From Rhizocola hellebori (GTDB taxonomy: Bacteria; Actinomycetota; Actinomycetes; Mycobacteriales; Micromonosporaceae), in assembly GCF_016862955.1 (NCBI RefSeq), contig NZ_BONY01000012.1, positions 62,001-126,000 of the forward strand: a DNA stretch of 64,000 bases, written 5' to 3'. The stretch's first letter is position 1; each line of letters starts with the position of its first letter. A model generated the notes under the pieces. That model was not told where the DNA came from. It searched no databases and saw nothing but the letters and a program-made list of their open reading frames with translations. This document shows, piece after piece, positions 24,414 through 32,783 of this stretch. The position numbers and the translations under genes are program-made.

Positions 24414-26114
24414 ATGCGACCCTTACCAGTTGCCGATCCGGGCACCCCCGAAGTCAGGTCTGCCACTCGCTATCTCTGGTGGCTGGCTGGTCACCAGCTG
24501 GGAAACCTCGCCTACGGCATGTTCTTCGGGATCGCCTGGATGCTCTCGGGCGCGTTGATGCCCTACGTTCTCGGCCGCGGCGTTGACGCGGGCGTAGTCC
24601 ACCGTGATCTGACCTCCCTGGCCCAGTGGGCCGGGGTTTTTATTTTGCTCGCGGCCACCCAGACCACCTGCGGTCTGCTGCGGCACCGCAACGCGGTCTT
24701 CAACTTCCTCTCCGCGTCGTTCCGCACCGTCCAATCGGCCATCGCCCACGCCGGCAAGCTCGGCGCGACCCTGCCCAAGCGGCTCGCGACCGGCGAGGTG
24801 GTGGCGATCGGCGCCTCCGACACCAACCACATCGGCAACGCCCTGGACATCACGGCCCGCTTCGCCGGCGCGATCGTCACCGTCATCGTGGTTTCGGTGA
24901 TCCTCCTCAACGCCTCGGTCACCCTCGGTCTGGTGGTCGTGCTCGGCGTCCCGGTGGCTATCGCCATCACGAGCCTGCTGGTGAAACCCTTGCATCACCG
25001 CCAGGTCGCCTATCGGCACCAGCAGGGCGCGCTCACCGGGCGGGCCGTCGACATCGTCTCCGGTCTGCGGGTGCTTCGCGGCATAGGTGGGGAGTCGGTC
25101 TTCTCCTCCCGTTTTCGCACCGAGTCACAGAAACTGCGCGACACCGGGGTCAGCGTGGGCCGGGTCGACTCGCTGCTGGAGGCCTCGAAGATCACCGTGC
25201 CGGCGCTGCTGATGATCCTGGTGACCTGGCTGGGCGCCCGTCAGGTGATCGCCGGGGAGATCTCGGTCGGGCAGCTGGTCTCCTTCTACGGCTACGCCAC
25301 CTTCATGGTGGTGCCGCTGCGCACCTTCGGCGAGGCGCTCGACAAGTTCATCCGCGGCCACGTCGCGGCCACCCGGGTGCTGAAACTGTTGCAGCTGCAG
25401 CCCGAAATCGCCGACCCGGCCACGCCTGTCCAGCTGCCGGTCAGCGGGCCGCTGGCCGACGTCAAATCCGGGCTGACCCTGCAGCCCGGAATATTCATGG
25501 CACTCGTGTCGGATCGTCCCGACGACGCCATCGACATCGCCGACCGGCTCGGCCGCTACACCGACGGCGAGGTCACCCTCGCCGGTGTCCCGCTCAGCTC
25601 CGCCACACGGGAGCAGGTGCGTCAGCGAATTCTGGTTTCCGACAACAACTCACGGCTGTTCAGCGGCGCGCTTCGGGAGGAGCTCGACCCGACCGGCCGC
25701 TGCGACGATGAGGAGCTGCGCAGGGCGATCACCGCTGCCAGCGCCGAAGACATCGTGGAGGCGTTGCCAGAGGGGCTCGACGCATTCGTCGCCGAGCGCG
25801 GCAGGGAGTTCTCCGGCGGGCAGCAGCAGAGGTTGCGGCTGGTGAGGGCGCTCATGACCGACGTGCCGATCCTCATCCTGGTCGAGCCGACCAGCGCCGT
25901 CGACGCACACACCGAAGCCCGCATCGCCGCGCGCCTGGGCGCTTACCGTCAGGGCCGCACCACGCTGATCACCAGCACCAGCCCGCTCGTGCTCGACCGC
26001 GCCGAACGCGTTGCCTTCGTCGAAGACGGCAAGGTGATCGCCGAGGGCACCCACCGCGAGCTGATGGCCAACGAGCCCAGATATCACGCTGTGGTGACGC
26101 GAGGGGAGGACTGA
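24414..26114 (+). CDS. ABC exporter half-transporter with degenerate nucleotide-binding site (subunit A)
   Basis: 566 residues: six-helix type IV exporter membrane domain (to about 330), then an ATPase domain. The Walker A position reads FMALVSDRPDDAIDIA (about 361-376), with neither the glycines nor the Lys. The signature FSGGQQQR (about 465) is perfect. Walker B is LILVEPTSAVD, keeping the Glu but losing the preceding Asp, and the H-loop His is replaced (TSTSP). It can therefore only work with subunit B, contributing its signature to B's ATP site. The stop overlaps B's ATG by 1 nt (TGATG). Substrate unknown. Confidence 0.9.
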   Translation: MRPLPVADPGTPEVRSATRYLWWLAGHQLGNLAYGMFFGIAWMLSGALMPYVLGRGVDAGVVHRDLTSLAQWAGVFILLAATQTTCGLLRHRNAVFNFLSASFRTVQSAIAHAGKLGATLPKRLATGEVVAIGASDTNHIGNALDITARFAGAIVTVIVVSVILLNASVTLGLVVVLGVPVAIAITSLLVKPLHHRQVAYRHQQGALTGRAVDIVSGLRVLRGIGGESVFSSRFRTESQKLRDTGVSVGRVDSLLEASKITVPALLMILVTWLGARQVIAGEISVGQLVSFYGYATFMVVPLRTFGEALDKFIRGHVAATRVLKLLQLQPEIADPATPVQLPVSGPLADVKSGLTLQPGIFMALVSDRPDDAIDIADRLGRYTDGEVTLAGVPLSSATREQVRQRILVSDNNSRLFSGALREELDPTGRCDDEELRRAITAASAEDIVEALPEGLDAFVAERGREFSGGQQQRLRLVRALMTDVPILILVEPTSAVDAHTEARIAARLGAYRQGRTTLITSTSPLVLDRAERVAFVEDGKVIAEGTHRELMANEPRYHAVVTRGED

Positions 26115-27853
26115 TGGCCAGGGTCGCGCTGCCCGTTGCCGATTCGGCCGAGGTGAAGCGGTACGCCAAATTCCTTATGCGCAAACACTATGCACGCCTG
26201 ATCGAAGTCGTCGGCCTGCACGGCCTCGCCGCGCTGGCCGGGCTCGGCGCCCCGCTCGTCTTCGGCCAGCTGATCGACCGGCTTCGCGCGGGGACCAGCT
26301 TCGCGACGGTGGACAAGCTCATTCTCGCGCTGCTGGCCTTCGCGCTCACCCAGGCGGTGCTCACCCGTTTCGCGGCACTGGCTTCAACGAAGCTGGGCGA
26401 GCTGGTGCTGGCTGAGCTTCGGGAAGATTTCGTCGACCGGGTGCTGTCCATCCCGCTGTCCACGGTCGAGCGGGCCGGCACCGGCGACCTGGTCACCCGG
26501 ACGAGCCGGGACGTAGCCGCGCTGTCGCACACCGTGCGTCGTGGCGTGCCGGAGACCCTCATCGCGATGGTTTCCATCCTGGTCACCGGCGGCGCGCTGG
26601 TGTGGCTCTCCCCGCTGCTTGCCTTGCCCTGCTTGGTCGGCGTGCCGTTCCTTGTCGCCGGCACGCGGTGGTACCTGCGCCGAGCCGTCAAGGCCTATCT
26701 GCGGGAGAACGCGTCCAACTCCGAGCTTCTCGATGGGCTCACCGAGGCGGTCGAGGGTGCCCGTACCACCGAGGCGTTCGGGGCTGACAAACGGCGCAAG
26801 GTGCGCACAGACAACGACCTGCGCGAAAACTACCGCGCCGAGCGGGCAACGCTAGGTCTGCGAACGGTTTTCTGGCCGATCGCCGACATGGGCTTCATGC
26901 TGCCGATCGCCTCGACGCTGTTCTTCGGCGGCTGGTTCTTCATGCAAGGCTGGGCAACGGCGGGCGCGGTCGTCTCCGCGGTGCTGCTGGTGCAGCAGCT
27001 CGTCGATCCGGTGGACAGGCTGCTGAGCTGGATGGACGAGCTGCAGGTGGGCGGAGCTTCACTGGCCCGGCTGCTGGGTGTGTCGATGGTTGGCGACGAT
27101 CGCAAGGTCACCGGGGTGGCCGCGGCCGACGAGCGGCTTGACGCGCGGGGCGTTCGATACTCCTATGTGGACGATCGCGATGTGCTGCACGGGGTCGACC
27201 TGTCCATCGCGCCCGGCGAGCGGCTGGCCATGGTGGGCCCCTCGGGAGCGGGCAAGTCGACGCTGGGCCGCCTGCTGGCCGGCATCGACGGCCCACGCAC
27301 GGGAGCGGTGACCGTCGGTGGCGCGCCCCTGGTTGAGCTGCCCCTGGAAGAGCTCCGCGGCCACGTCGCTCTGGTCACTCAGGAACACCATATTTTTCTG
27401 GGTACCCTGCGGGAGAACCTGGCGCTGGCCAAACCCACCGCCGACGACGAGGAGATCAAGGCTGCGCTGCAGGCGGTCGATGCCCTCGACTGGGTGGAGG
27501 AGCTGCCCGAAGGCTTGGACACCGTGCTCGGCAGCGCCAAGCACAACGTCTCGCCGGCCCAAGCCCAGCAGCTCGCCCTTGCCCGCCTGGTGCTGGCCGA
27601 CCCGCACACGCTGGTGCTCGATGAGGCGACCTCACTGATCGATCCCCGGTCGGCCCGGCATCTCGAAAGATCGCTGGCCGCGGTCTTGGAGGGCCGGACG
27701 GTGGTGGCCATCGCCCACCGGCTCTTCTCGGCACACGACGCCGACCGGGTCGCCGTGGTCGAGGAGGGCAAAATCGCCGAGTTGGGCTCACACGACGAGC
27801 TTGTTGCGGCGAACGGGTCATACGCGGCACTCTGGCGCTCGTGGCAGGCTTAG
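26114..27853 (+). CDS. ABC exporter half-transporter with intact Walker A but degenerate signature (subunit B)
   Basis: 579 residues: six-helix exporter domain, then ATPase. Walker A GPSGAGKST (about 375), Walker B LVLDEATSLID (about 499) and H-loop AIAHRL (about 532) are intact. The signature reads VSPAQAQQ (about 479) instead of LSGGQ. This complements subunit A exactly: one competent site (B Walker motifs with A signature) and one dead site. Such asymmetry is known in heterodimeric exporters; here the dead site is unusually eroded. The HTH gene overlaps its end. Confidence 0.9.
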   Translation: MARVALPVADSAEVKRYAKFLMRKHYARLIEVVGLHGLAALAGLGAPLVFGQLIDRLRAGTSFATVDKLILALLAFALTQAVLTRFAALASTKLGELVLAELREDFVDRVLSIPLSTVERAGTGDLVTRTSRDVAALSHTVRRGVPETLIAMVSILVTGGALVWLSPLLALPCLVGVPFLVAGTRWYLRRAVKAYLRENASNSELLDGLTEAVEGARTTEAFGADKRRKVRTDNDLRENYRAERATLGLRTVFWPIADMGFMLPIASTLFFGGWFFMQGWATAGAVVSAVLLVQQLVDPVDRLLSWMDELQVGGASLARLLGVSMVGDDRKVTGVAAADERLDARGVRYSYVDDRDVLHGVDLSIAPGERLAMVGPSGAGKSTLGRLLAGIDGPRTGAVTVGGAPLVELPLEELRGHVALVTQEHHIFLGTLRENLALAKPTADDEEIKAALQAVDALDWVEELPEGLDTVLGSAKHNVSPAQAQQLALARLVLADPHTLVLDEATSLIDPRSARHLERSLAAVLEGRTVVAIAHRLFSAHDADRVAVVEEGKIAELGSHDELVAANGSYAALWRSWQA

Positions 27854-28764
27854 GAATCGTGGGGATCACTCCTGGTTCCGAGCTGGAGCGTGCGTTGCGG
27901 CACGGGCCGTTCTCGCGTGCGCTGCGCGCCGCCATCGCCGCGCGCGGCCAATCGCTGGACCGGATTCACCGGCGTCTGGCCGCCCACGGCGTCCAGGTCA
28001 GCCCGACCACATTGAGCTATTGGCAGCGCGGCAAGTCGGTGCCGAAGCACGACGAGTCCATGGCCGCGGTGAAGCTGCTCGAACAGCTGCTCTCCGTGCC
28101 CGAGCACTCGCTGACCGGGCTGTTGCGGCCGTGGGTGAAGACCGACTTCATCGACAGGCAACTTTGGTCCAATGTGGACAGTCTGGCGGTGATGCTGGAG
28201 GGCATGGACACCTCCGGGGCGGATCAGCTGGTACGCCTGGCGGTGCACGACCACTACCAGGTCGATGCCGATATGCGCGAACGCGCCGGCTGGACCCGCA
28301 GCGTGTTCCGGGCTCTCAGCGATGGTGTAGACCGCCTCGTCACCGTCTTTCGCTCCGATGACGAAGGTGGGCCGGTGCCGGCCCTCAGCGACGTCCGCTT
28401 CTGCACCCTCGGCCGGGTCCTGCGCGACCGCGAGTCCGGCTTCCTGGCGGCAGAGCTTCTGTTCGACCACATGCTCAACGCGGGCGAGACAGTCGTCATC
28501 GAGTTCAGCACCGTCTACGAGGACGAGGCGCCGCCCGCCCGCAACTTCGACCGCCGCTTCGGCCACCCGGTTGGCCACTACGTCCTGCAGGTCTCGTTCG
28601 ACCCACAGGTGGTGCCGAGCCGGTGCTTCAGCTACTCCCGCGACGCCGACGACGCCCCGCAGCGCGATCGGCGTGAGCTGACCGTGGGCGCTTCGGCCTC
28701 GGTACATCTGGTGGCGAACAATGTGACCCACGGTATCTGTGGCATCGACATCGATTGGGGTTAG
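27841..28764 (+). CDS. XRE-type HTH DNA-binding protein
   Basis: 307 residues. An N-terminal helix-turn-helix (about 28-75: QSLDRIHRRLAAHGVQVSP, TTLSYWQRGKSVPKHDESMA) precedes an uncharacterised domain of about 220 residues (VYEDEAPPARNFDRRFGHP, SASVHLVANNVTHGICGIDIDWG). The GTG start overlaps the exporter stop by 13 nt; GTG 27859 is the alternative. Cotranscription with the exporter suggests it controls the exporter or senses its substrate; the C-terminal domain could be the sensor. Confidence 0.75.
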   Translation: MAGLGIVGITPGSELERALRHGPFSRALRAAIAARGQSLDRIHRRLAAHGVQVSPTTLSYWQRGKSVPKHDESMAAVKLLEQLLSVPEHSLTGLLRPWVKTDFIDRQLWSNVDSLAVMLEGMDTSGADQLVRLAVHDHYQVDADMRERAGWTRSVFRALSDGVDRLVTVFRSDDEGGPVPALSDVRFCTLGRVLRDRESGFLAAELLFDHMLNAGETVVIEFSTVYEDEAPPARNFDRRFGHPVGHYVLQVSFDPQVVPSRCFSYSRDADDAPQRDRRELTVGASASVHLVANNVTHGICGIDIDWG

Positions 28765-28770
28765 CCCGCC

Positions 28771-29079
28771 ATGATGGTCTACTCAGTGCGCAGCGAATTC
28801 TCCGACCCGCAAACCCGCCAGCGCTACCTTGACTGGCTCACCGGCGGGCACGCCCAGGCCTTGATCACCCAGGGCGGCGCTCTGCGCGCGGAGGTGGCGC
28901 TGCTGGACGACGGCTGCGTCGAGACGCGTTACCTGTTCGCCTCCCGCGAGGCGTTCGCCGCCTACGAGGCGGGTCCCGCGGTGGCCCTGCGCGCCGACAG
29001 CGTCGCCAAGTTCCCGCCCTCGGCCGACATCCGCACCACGCGATCCACCGGCGATCTCGCGGGTCTGTACGATTCCTGA
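28771..29079 (+). CDS. DUF4286-like protein
   Basis: 102 residues, ferredoxin-like alpha/beta layout with the pattern of DUF4286: MMVYSVRSEFSDPQTRQRYLDWLTGGHAQ at the start, then VALLDDGCVETRYLFASREAFAAYEAGPA and ALRADSVAKFPP. Function unknown. It follows the HTH gene by 6 nt and ends at a hairpin, so it closes the exporter operon. Confidence 0.7.
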   Translation: MMVYSVRSEFSDPQTRQRYLDWLTGGHAQALITQGGALRAEVALLDDGCVETRYLFASREAFAAYEAGPAVALRADSVAKFPPSADIRTTRSTGDLAGLYDS

Positions 29080-29107
29080 CATCGAAAAGCTTTTGGCCTT
29101 CGATGTC
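29078..29107 (+). terminator. Hairpin terminator of the exporter-HTH-DUF4286 operon
   Basis: GACATCGAA (29078-29086) and TTCGATGTC (29099-29107) pair perfectly around a 12-nt loop containing TTTT. The left arm overlaps the DUF4286 stop codon. No strong T-run follows, as is usual in actinomycetes. Confidence 0.65.
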
Positions 29108-29167
29108 CCAGGTGCTCATGCCTTCGAACGCGCTCCATCCGTGAGCGCGCCTTGCGAAGGGAGCACC

Positions 29168-30013
29168 ATGAGCACCAAACTGCTCGCCCGGGTCGCCCTG
29201 CTCGGCCTGGCCGCCATGGCCGCGCTGACCTCGGTCGCCGCCCCGGCAACCGCCGTGCCCAACCTCACGCGCACCAGCGCGACCTCGGTCGCCGACTCCA
29301 CCCAAACCAAGGAGGCGCTGGCCCAATGTCCCGCCGGGACAAGGGTTCTGGGTGGAGGCGGAACCATCAACGGTGGCGGCGGCAACGTCCACTTCATCCG
29401 CCTGCAGGCACTCGGCAGCACTGACCGTTTCGCCGCCGCGGCCATGGAAGACGGAAACTATCCGGGTTCCTGGTCGGTGACCGCTTGGGCGATCTGCGGC
29501 CAGCAACCGGCCGGGCTCACCTACGTGTCCTTCGTCTCGCCCGACAACCCCGATGAGCACAAGGACGCCGCGGTCGAATGCCCCGATGGCACCGTCGCGA
29601 TCAGCCACGGCGTCCGCGTCGTCGGCAGCACCGGCCACGTGGTCATCGGCGGTTTCGGGCCGTTGGCGCCCACCGGTACCAAGGCAAACGCCACCGAAGA
29701 CCAGCATGGCGAACCGGCCGACTGGGACCTGTGGGCGCATGCCGTCTGTGCCAGCTCACTGCCCGGCCAGCAACTCGTCTGGGCCGACGACATCCCGGCC
29801 GACTCCAACCCGGACATCGTCACCGTCAACTGCCCCACCGGAAAGCGCGTCCACGGTCTCGGTAGCACCATCAACCAGAGCTTCGGCGAAGTCTTTCACG
29901 TCGCGCTCGTCCCCAACGCGGCCCTGACCGCGGTCACCGCCACCGCGATCGAAGACAGCAGCGGAGCCGCCTTCAACTGGTGGACCCGCGTCTACGCCAT
30001 CTGCGCCTTCTAA
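29168..30013 (+). CDS. Secreted protein with three cysteine-bounded repeats
   Basis: 281 residues with a Sec signal peptide (LLARVALLGLAAMAALTSVAAPATA). Mature part: three repeats of about 70-85 residues. Each opens with C-P-x-G (QCPAGTRVLGGGG; ECPDGTVAISHG; NCPTGKRVHGLG), has a (A)xxED motif (AAMEDG; NATEDQ; TAIEDS) and closes with W-x4-5-A-(I/V)-C (VTAWAIC; WAHAVC; VYAIC). One disulphide per repeat is likely. No enzyme motif seen; an extracellular beta-rich structural or adhesion role is a guess. The ATG follows GAAGGGAG. Confidence 0.78.
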   Translation: MSTKLLARVALLGLAAMAALTSVAAPATAVPNLTRTSATSVADSTQTKEALAQCPAGTRVLGGGGTINGGGGNVHFIRLQALGSTDRFAAAAMEDGNYPGSWSVTAWAICGQQPAGLTYVSFVSPDNPDEHKDAAVECPDGTVAISHGVRVVGSTGHVVIGGFGPLAPTGTKANATEDQHGEPADWDLWAHAVCASSLPGQQLVWADDIPADSNPDIVTVNCPTGKRVHGLGSTINQSFGEVFHVALVPNAALTAVTATAIEDSSGAAFNWWTRVYAICAF

Positions 30014-30028
30014 CAGCGGCTCGACCAT

Positions 30029-30060
30029 CGCAGGGGGTCAGCCTTTTACGGCCCCCTGCG
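30029..30060. terminator. Bidirectional terminator
   Basis: CGCAGGGGG (30029-30037) and CCCCCTGCG (30052-30060) pair, extended by one wobble and one C-G pair, with a loop holding TTTT. It lies between the secreted-protein gene and the convergent sugar permease, and overlaps the permease stop codon. Confidence 0.65.
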
Positions 30061-30865
30061 TGAAGCCGGTGATGAAGCGGTCGAGGAAAAGGTTGAAGAC
30101 AAACGCTATCGGGAGCGCCACCAGGACGGTGGCCGCTTGGAGCGACTGCCAGAAGAAGACGTCGCCGCGGATCAGCTCGGTCGGCACTCCGGTGGAGATG
30201 ACTTTTTCCGACGACGGCGACACGAAGGCCAGCGCGTAGATGAACTCGCTGGCGGTCAGGGTGAAGGCGAAGACGATGACCGCCACGATGCCCGGGAAGG
30301 TAAGCGGGACAACGGCTCTCCAGAAAGCGCCGAGGCGGCTGTAGCCGTCGACCATGGCCTGCTCTTCGATGTCACGCGGGACAGCTTTGAGGAACCCGAT
30401 GAGCAGCCAGATGGAGACGGGGATGGTGATGGTGGGGTAGATCAGCACCAGGGACCAGGTGGAGTCCTGCAGGCCCGCCGCGACGACTATTCGGGACAGG
30501 GAAAGGAACAGCAGGCTGGGCGGGACGAGGTAGACCAGGAAGATGGCGATGCCGAACCAGCCGGCCCACGGGCGGTCGAGCCGCGCCAGCGCATAGGCCG
30601 CAGGGAGTCCTAACAGGAGGGTGATGCCGACGACCAGAACGCCGACCCACAACGTGTTCCAGGCGAAGGTACCAAATGATGCATTGGTGAAAAGGTAAGT
30701 GATGTGATCGGGCGTCGGCGGACGGTTGTACAGAAACGGGTTGTTGTCCGGGTTGTAGAGGTCGCGATTCTGCTTGAACGCCGTGACCAGACTCCACAGG
30801 AAAGGCGCCGCGCTGCAGAGGGCGACCATGATGGCGGCAAGGTAGAGCGGGGCACGGCGCATCAC
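30038..30865 (-). CDS. Carbohydrate ABC transporter permease (MalG type)
   Basis: 275 residues, six predicted membrane segments, with the coupling motif EQAMVDGYSRLGAFWRAVVPLTFPGIVAV (the EAA loop). Type I importer permease of the CUT1 family. Last gene of binding protein-ATPase-permease-permease; its ATG overlaps the previous stop by 4 nt. Sugar specificity cannot be read. Confidence 0.92.
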   Translation of the reverse strand: MMRRAPLYLAAIMVALCSAAPFLWSLVTAFKQNRDLYNPDNNPFLYNRPPTPDHITYLFTNASFGTFAWNTLWVGVLVVGITLLLGLPAAYALARLDRPWAGWFGIAIFLVYLVPPSLLFLSLSRIVVAAGLQDSTWSLVLIYPTITIPVSIWLLIGFLKAVPRDIEEQAMVDGYSRLGAFWRAVVPLTFPGIVAVIVFAFTLTASEFIYALAFVSPSSEKVISTGVPTELIRGDVFFWQSLQAATVLVALPIAFVFNLFLDRFITGFTQGAVKG

Positions 30866-31764
30866 CGAACCTCCAATCGCCGCACGGCTCGCAGGATGGC
30901 AATGGCCGCGGCCAGCAGGAGGGGGAAGAGGAACAGCGCGATCGCCGCGCCCTGGCCGACGTCGCCACCGTCGATGCCGCGGAAGAAGGCCCAGCTGGTC
31001 AGCACCTGGGTGGCGTTGTTGGGACCACCGTTGGTGAGCACGTCGACAACGGCCATGTCGGTGAAGGTGAAGATGGCGCCGAAAAGGGCCGACACCGCGA
31101 TGACCGGCATGGTCATCGGAATGGTCACCTCGAACATGCGCCGCCAGTAGCCGGCGCCGTCCATGCGCGCCGCCTCATCCATGTCCTTGGGGATGGCCAC
31201 CAAACCGGCCATCATGATGACGGCGGCCAGCGGGGTGAGCCGCCACACGTGCACGGCGATGACCGAGGCCATGGCCAAGGCGGGCTCGCCGAGCCAATAC
31301 ATGTTGGAGCCGTTACCCGCCTCCGCCAGGAAGCCAAGCTGGCGAAGCACCCAGTCGATCGGGGAGTAGATCGAGTCCAGCAGCCAGAGCCAGGCGACCG
31401 CGCCGAGCGTGGCCGGGGTGGTCCAGGGCAGCAACACCAGAAAGCGCACCACCCACTTGCCCCGAAAGTCGGCGACCAGAATGTTGGCGACGATCTTTCC
31501 CAGTACCACGATGAGAAGCATCGAAATCGCGGTGAAAAGGAACGTGTTGCCCAGCGACTGCCAGAAGACCGGATCGTCGAAGATACTCCGGAAGTTATCC
31601 ACCCCAACGAAATCGAAACTCGGATCGCCGGACGTGACGTCGGAGAAGGCGAGCCCGACCGCAAGCACGAAGGGGACTCCGACGAGCGCGAGGATGTACA
31701 CCACGCTGGGCATAAGGAAGATCCAGGCCAGCGCGCCATCGCGGTCGGCGACTCTGGTCCTCAT
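30862..31764 (-). CDS. Carbohydrate ABC transporter permease (MalF type)
   Basis: 300 residues with six membrane segments. EAA loop DEAARMDGAGYWRRMFEVTIPMTMPVIAVSAL; N-terminal WIFLMPSVVYILALVGVPFVLAVGLAF. Pairs with the MalG-type permease to form the channel. 4-nt ATGA overlaps on both sides show tight coupling. Confidence 0.92.
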   Translation of the reverse strand: MRTRVADRDGALAWIFLMPSVVYILALVGVPFVLAVGLAFSDVTSGDPSFDFVGVDNFRSIFDDPVFWQSLGNTFLFTAISMLLIVVLGKIVANILVADFRGKWVVRFLVLLPWTTPATLGAVAWLWLLDSIYSPIDWVLRQLGFLAEAGNGSNMYWLGEPALAMASVIAVHVWRLTPLAAVIMMAGLVAIPKDMDEAARMDGAGYWRRMFEVTIPMTMPVIAVSALFGAIFTFTDMAVVDVLTNGGPNNATQVLTSWAFFRGIDGGDVGQGAAIALFLFPLLLAAAIAILRAVRRLEVR

Positions 31765-32783
31765 GGCTGGGTCCGCAGGCCGGTGCTCGCGTCGAAGTAC
31801 CGCAACCTGTTGCGGTTGATGGCGAAGTCGTAGGTCTCGCCCGCGTGCACCTCGGAGGTGACGGTGGCGGGAAGGCGAGCGATGACCCGGCTCTTCTCGC
31901 CTGCCCCGGTGGCGGTGCCGTAGAGGTGACGGTCGCCGGAGAGGTATTCCATGCGGTCAACGGCCAGCTTGACTTGCAGCGCATCGGCGCCGACGACCGA
32001 GGCCGGAAGCAGGTGCTCGGGCCGGAAGCCGACGAGCTTCCCGTCGTTGGGCACGAGGTTCATCGGCGGCGAGCCGATGAAGGTCGCGACAAAGGTGTCC
32101 GCTGGATCGTCGTAAACCTCGGTCGGCGGGCCTACCTGGCGTACGGTTCCGTTGTTCAGCACGGCGATCCTGTCGCCCAGGCCCATCGCCTCCACCTGAT
32201 CGTGCGTTACGTAGATGGTGGTGGTCGCCACCTCCTGCTGGAAGCGCTTGAGCTCGTCGCGGGCAGAGGCGCGCAATTTTGCGTCCAGATTGGACAGAGG
32301 CTCGTCGAGCAGGAAGACCTGCGGGTCGCGCACCAAAGCACGGGCCAGCGCCACCCGTTGCTTTTCGCCGCCGGAGAGCTGGCGGGGCTTGCGGTCAAGC
32401 AGATGGCCGATGCCGAGCAGCTCGGCCGCCCAGGTTGTTTTGCGTTCCCGCTCGGCGGGCGCCATCTTGGCCGCCCGCAACGGGAACACGATATTTCCGC
32501 GCACTGTCTTATGTGGATAGAGCGCGTAGCTCTGGAACACCATGGCGATCTGCCGTGCCCTGGGCGGGAGCGCGGTCACCACCTGGCCGTTGATCAGCAC
32601 GTCACCCGAGGTCGGCTGCTCCAACCCGGCGATCGTGCGCAACAGGGTCGTCTTGCCGCAGCCCGACGGCCCCAGCAGCACCAGGTATTCGCCTTCGTTC
32701 GTGGCAAGGCTCACGCCATCGATGGCGCGAACCTTGCCCGAGTCGAACTCTTTGACCAGCTGAGCGACCTCAACGATCGCCAT
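31761..32783 (-). CDS. Carbohydrate ABC transporter ATPase (MalK/MsmK/UgpC type)
   Basis: 340 residues. Walker [11 protein letters not shown]-loop QSYALYPH, signature [15 protein letters not shown], Walker [16 protein letters not shown]-loop THDQ, and a C-terminal OB-type regulatory domain ([26 protein letters not shown]). ATG 32783 shares its A with the binding-protein stop (TGATG). Such ATPases sometimes energise several sugar importers. Confidence 0.93.
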   Translation of the reverse strand: MAIVEVAQLVKEFDSGKVRAIDGVSLATNEGEYLVLLGPSGCGKTTLLRTIAGLEQPTSGDVLINGQVVTALPPRARQIAMVFQSYALYPHKTVRGNIVFPLRAAKMAPAERERKTTWAAELLGIGHLLDRKPRQLSGGEKQRVALARALVRDPQVFLLDEPLSNLDAKLRASARDELKRFQQEVATTTIYVTHDQVEAMGLGDRIAVLNNGTVRQVGPPTEVYDDPADTFVATFIGSPPMNLVPNDGKLVGFRPEHLLPASVVGADALQVKLAVDRMEYLSGDRHLYGTATGAGEKSRVIARLPATVTSEVHAGETYDFAINRNRLRYFDASTGLRTQP

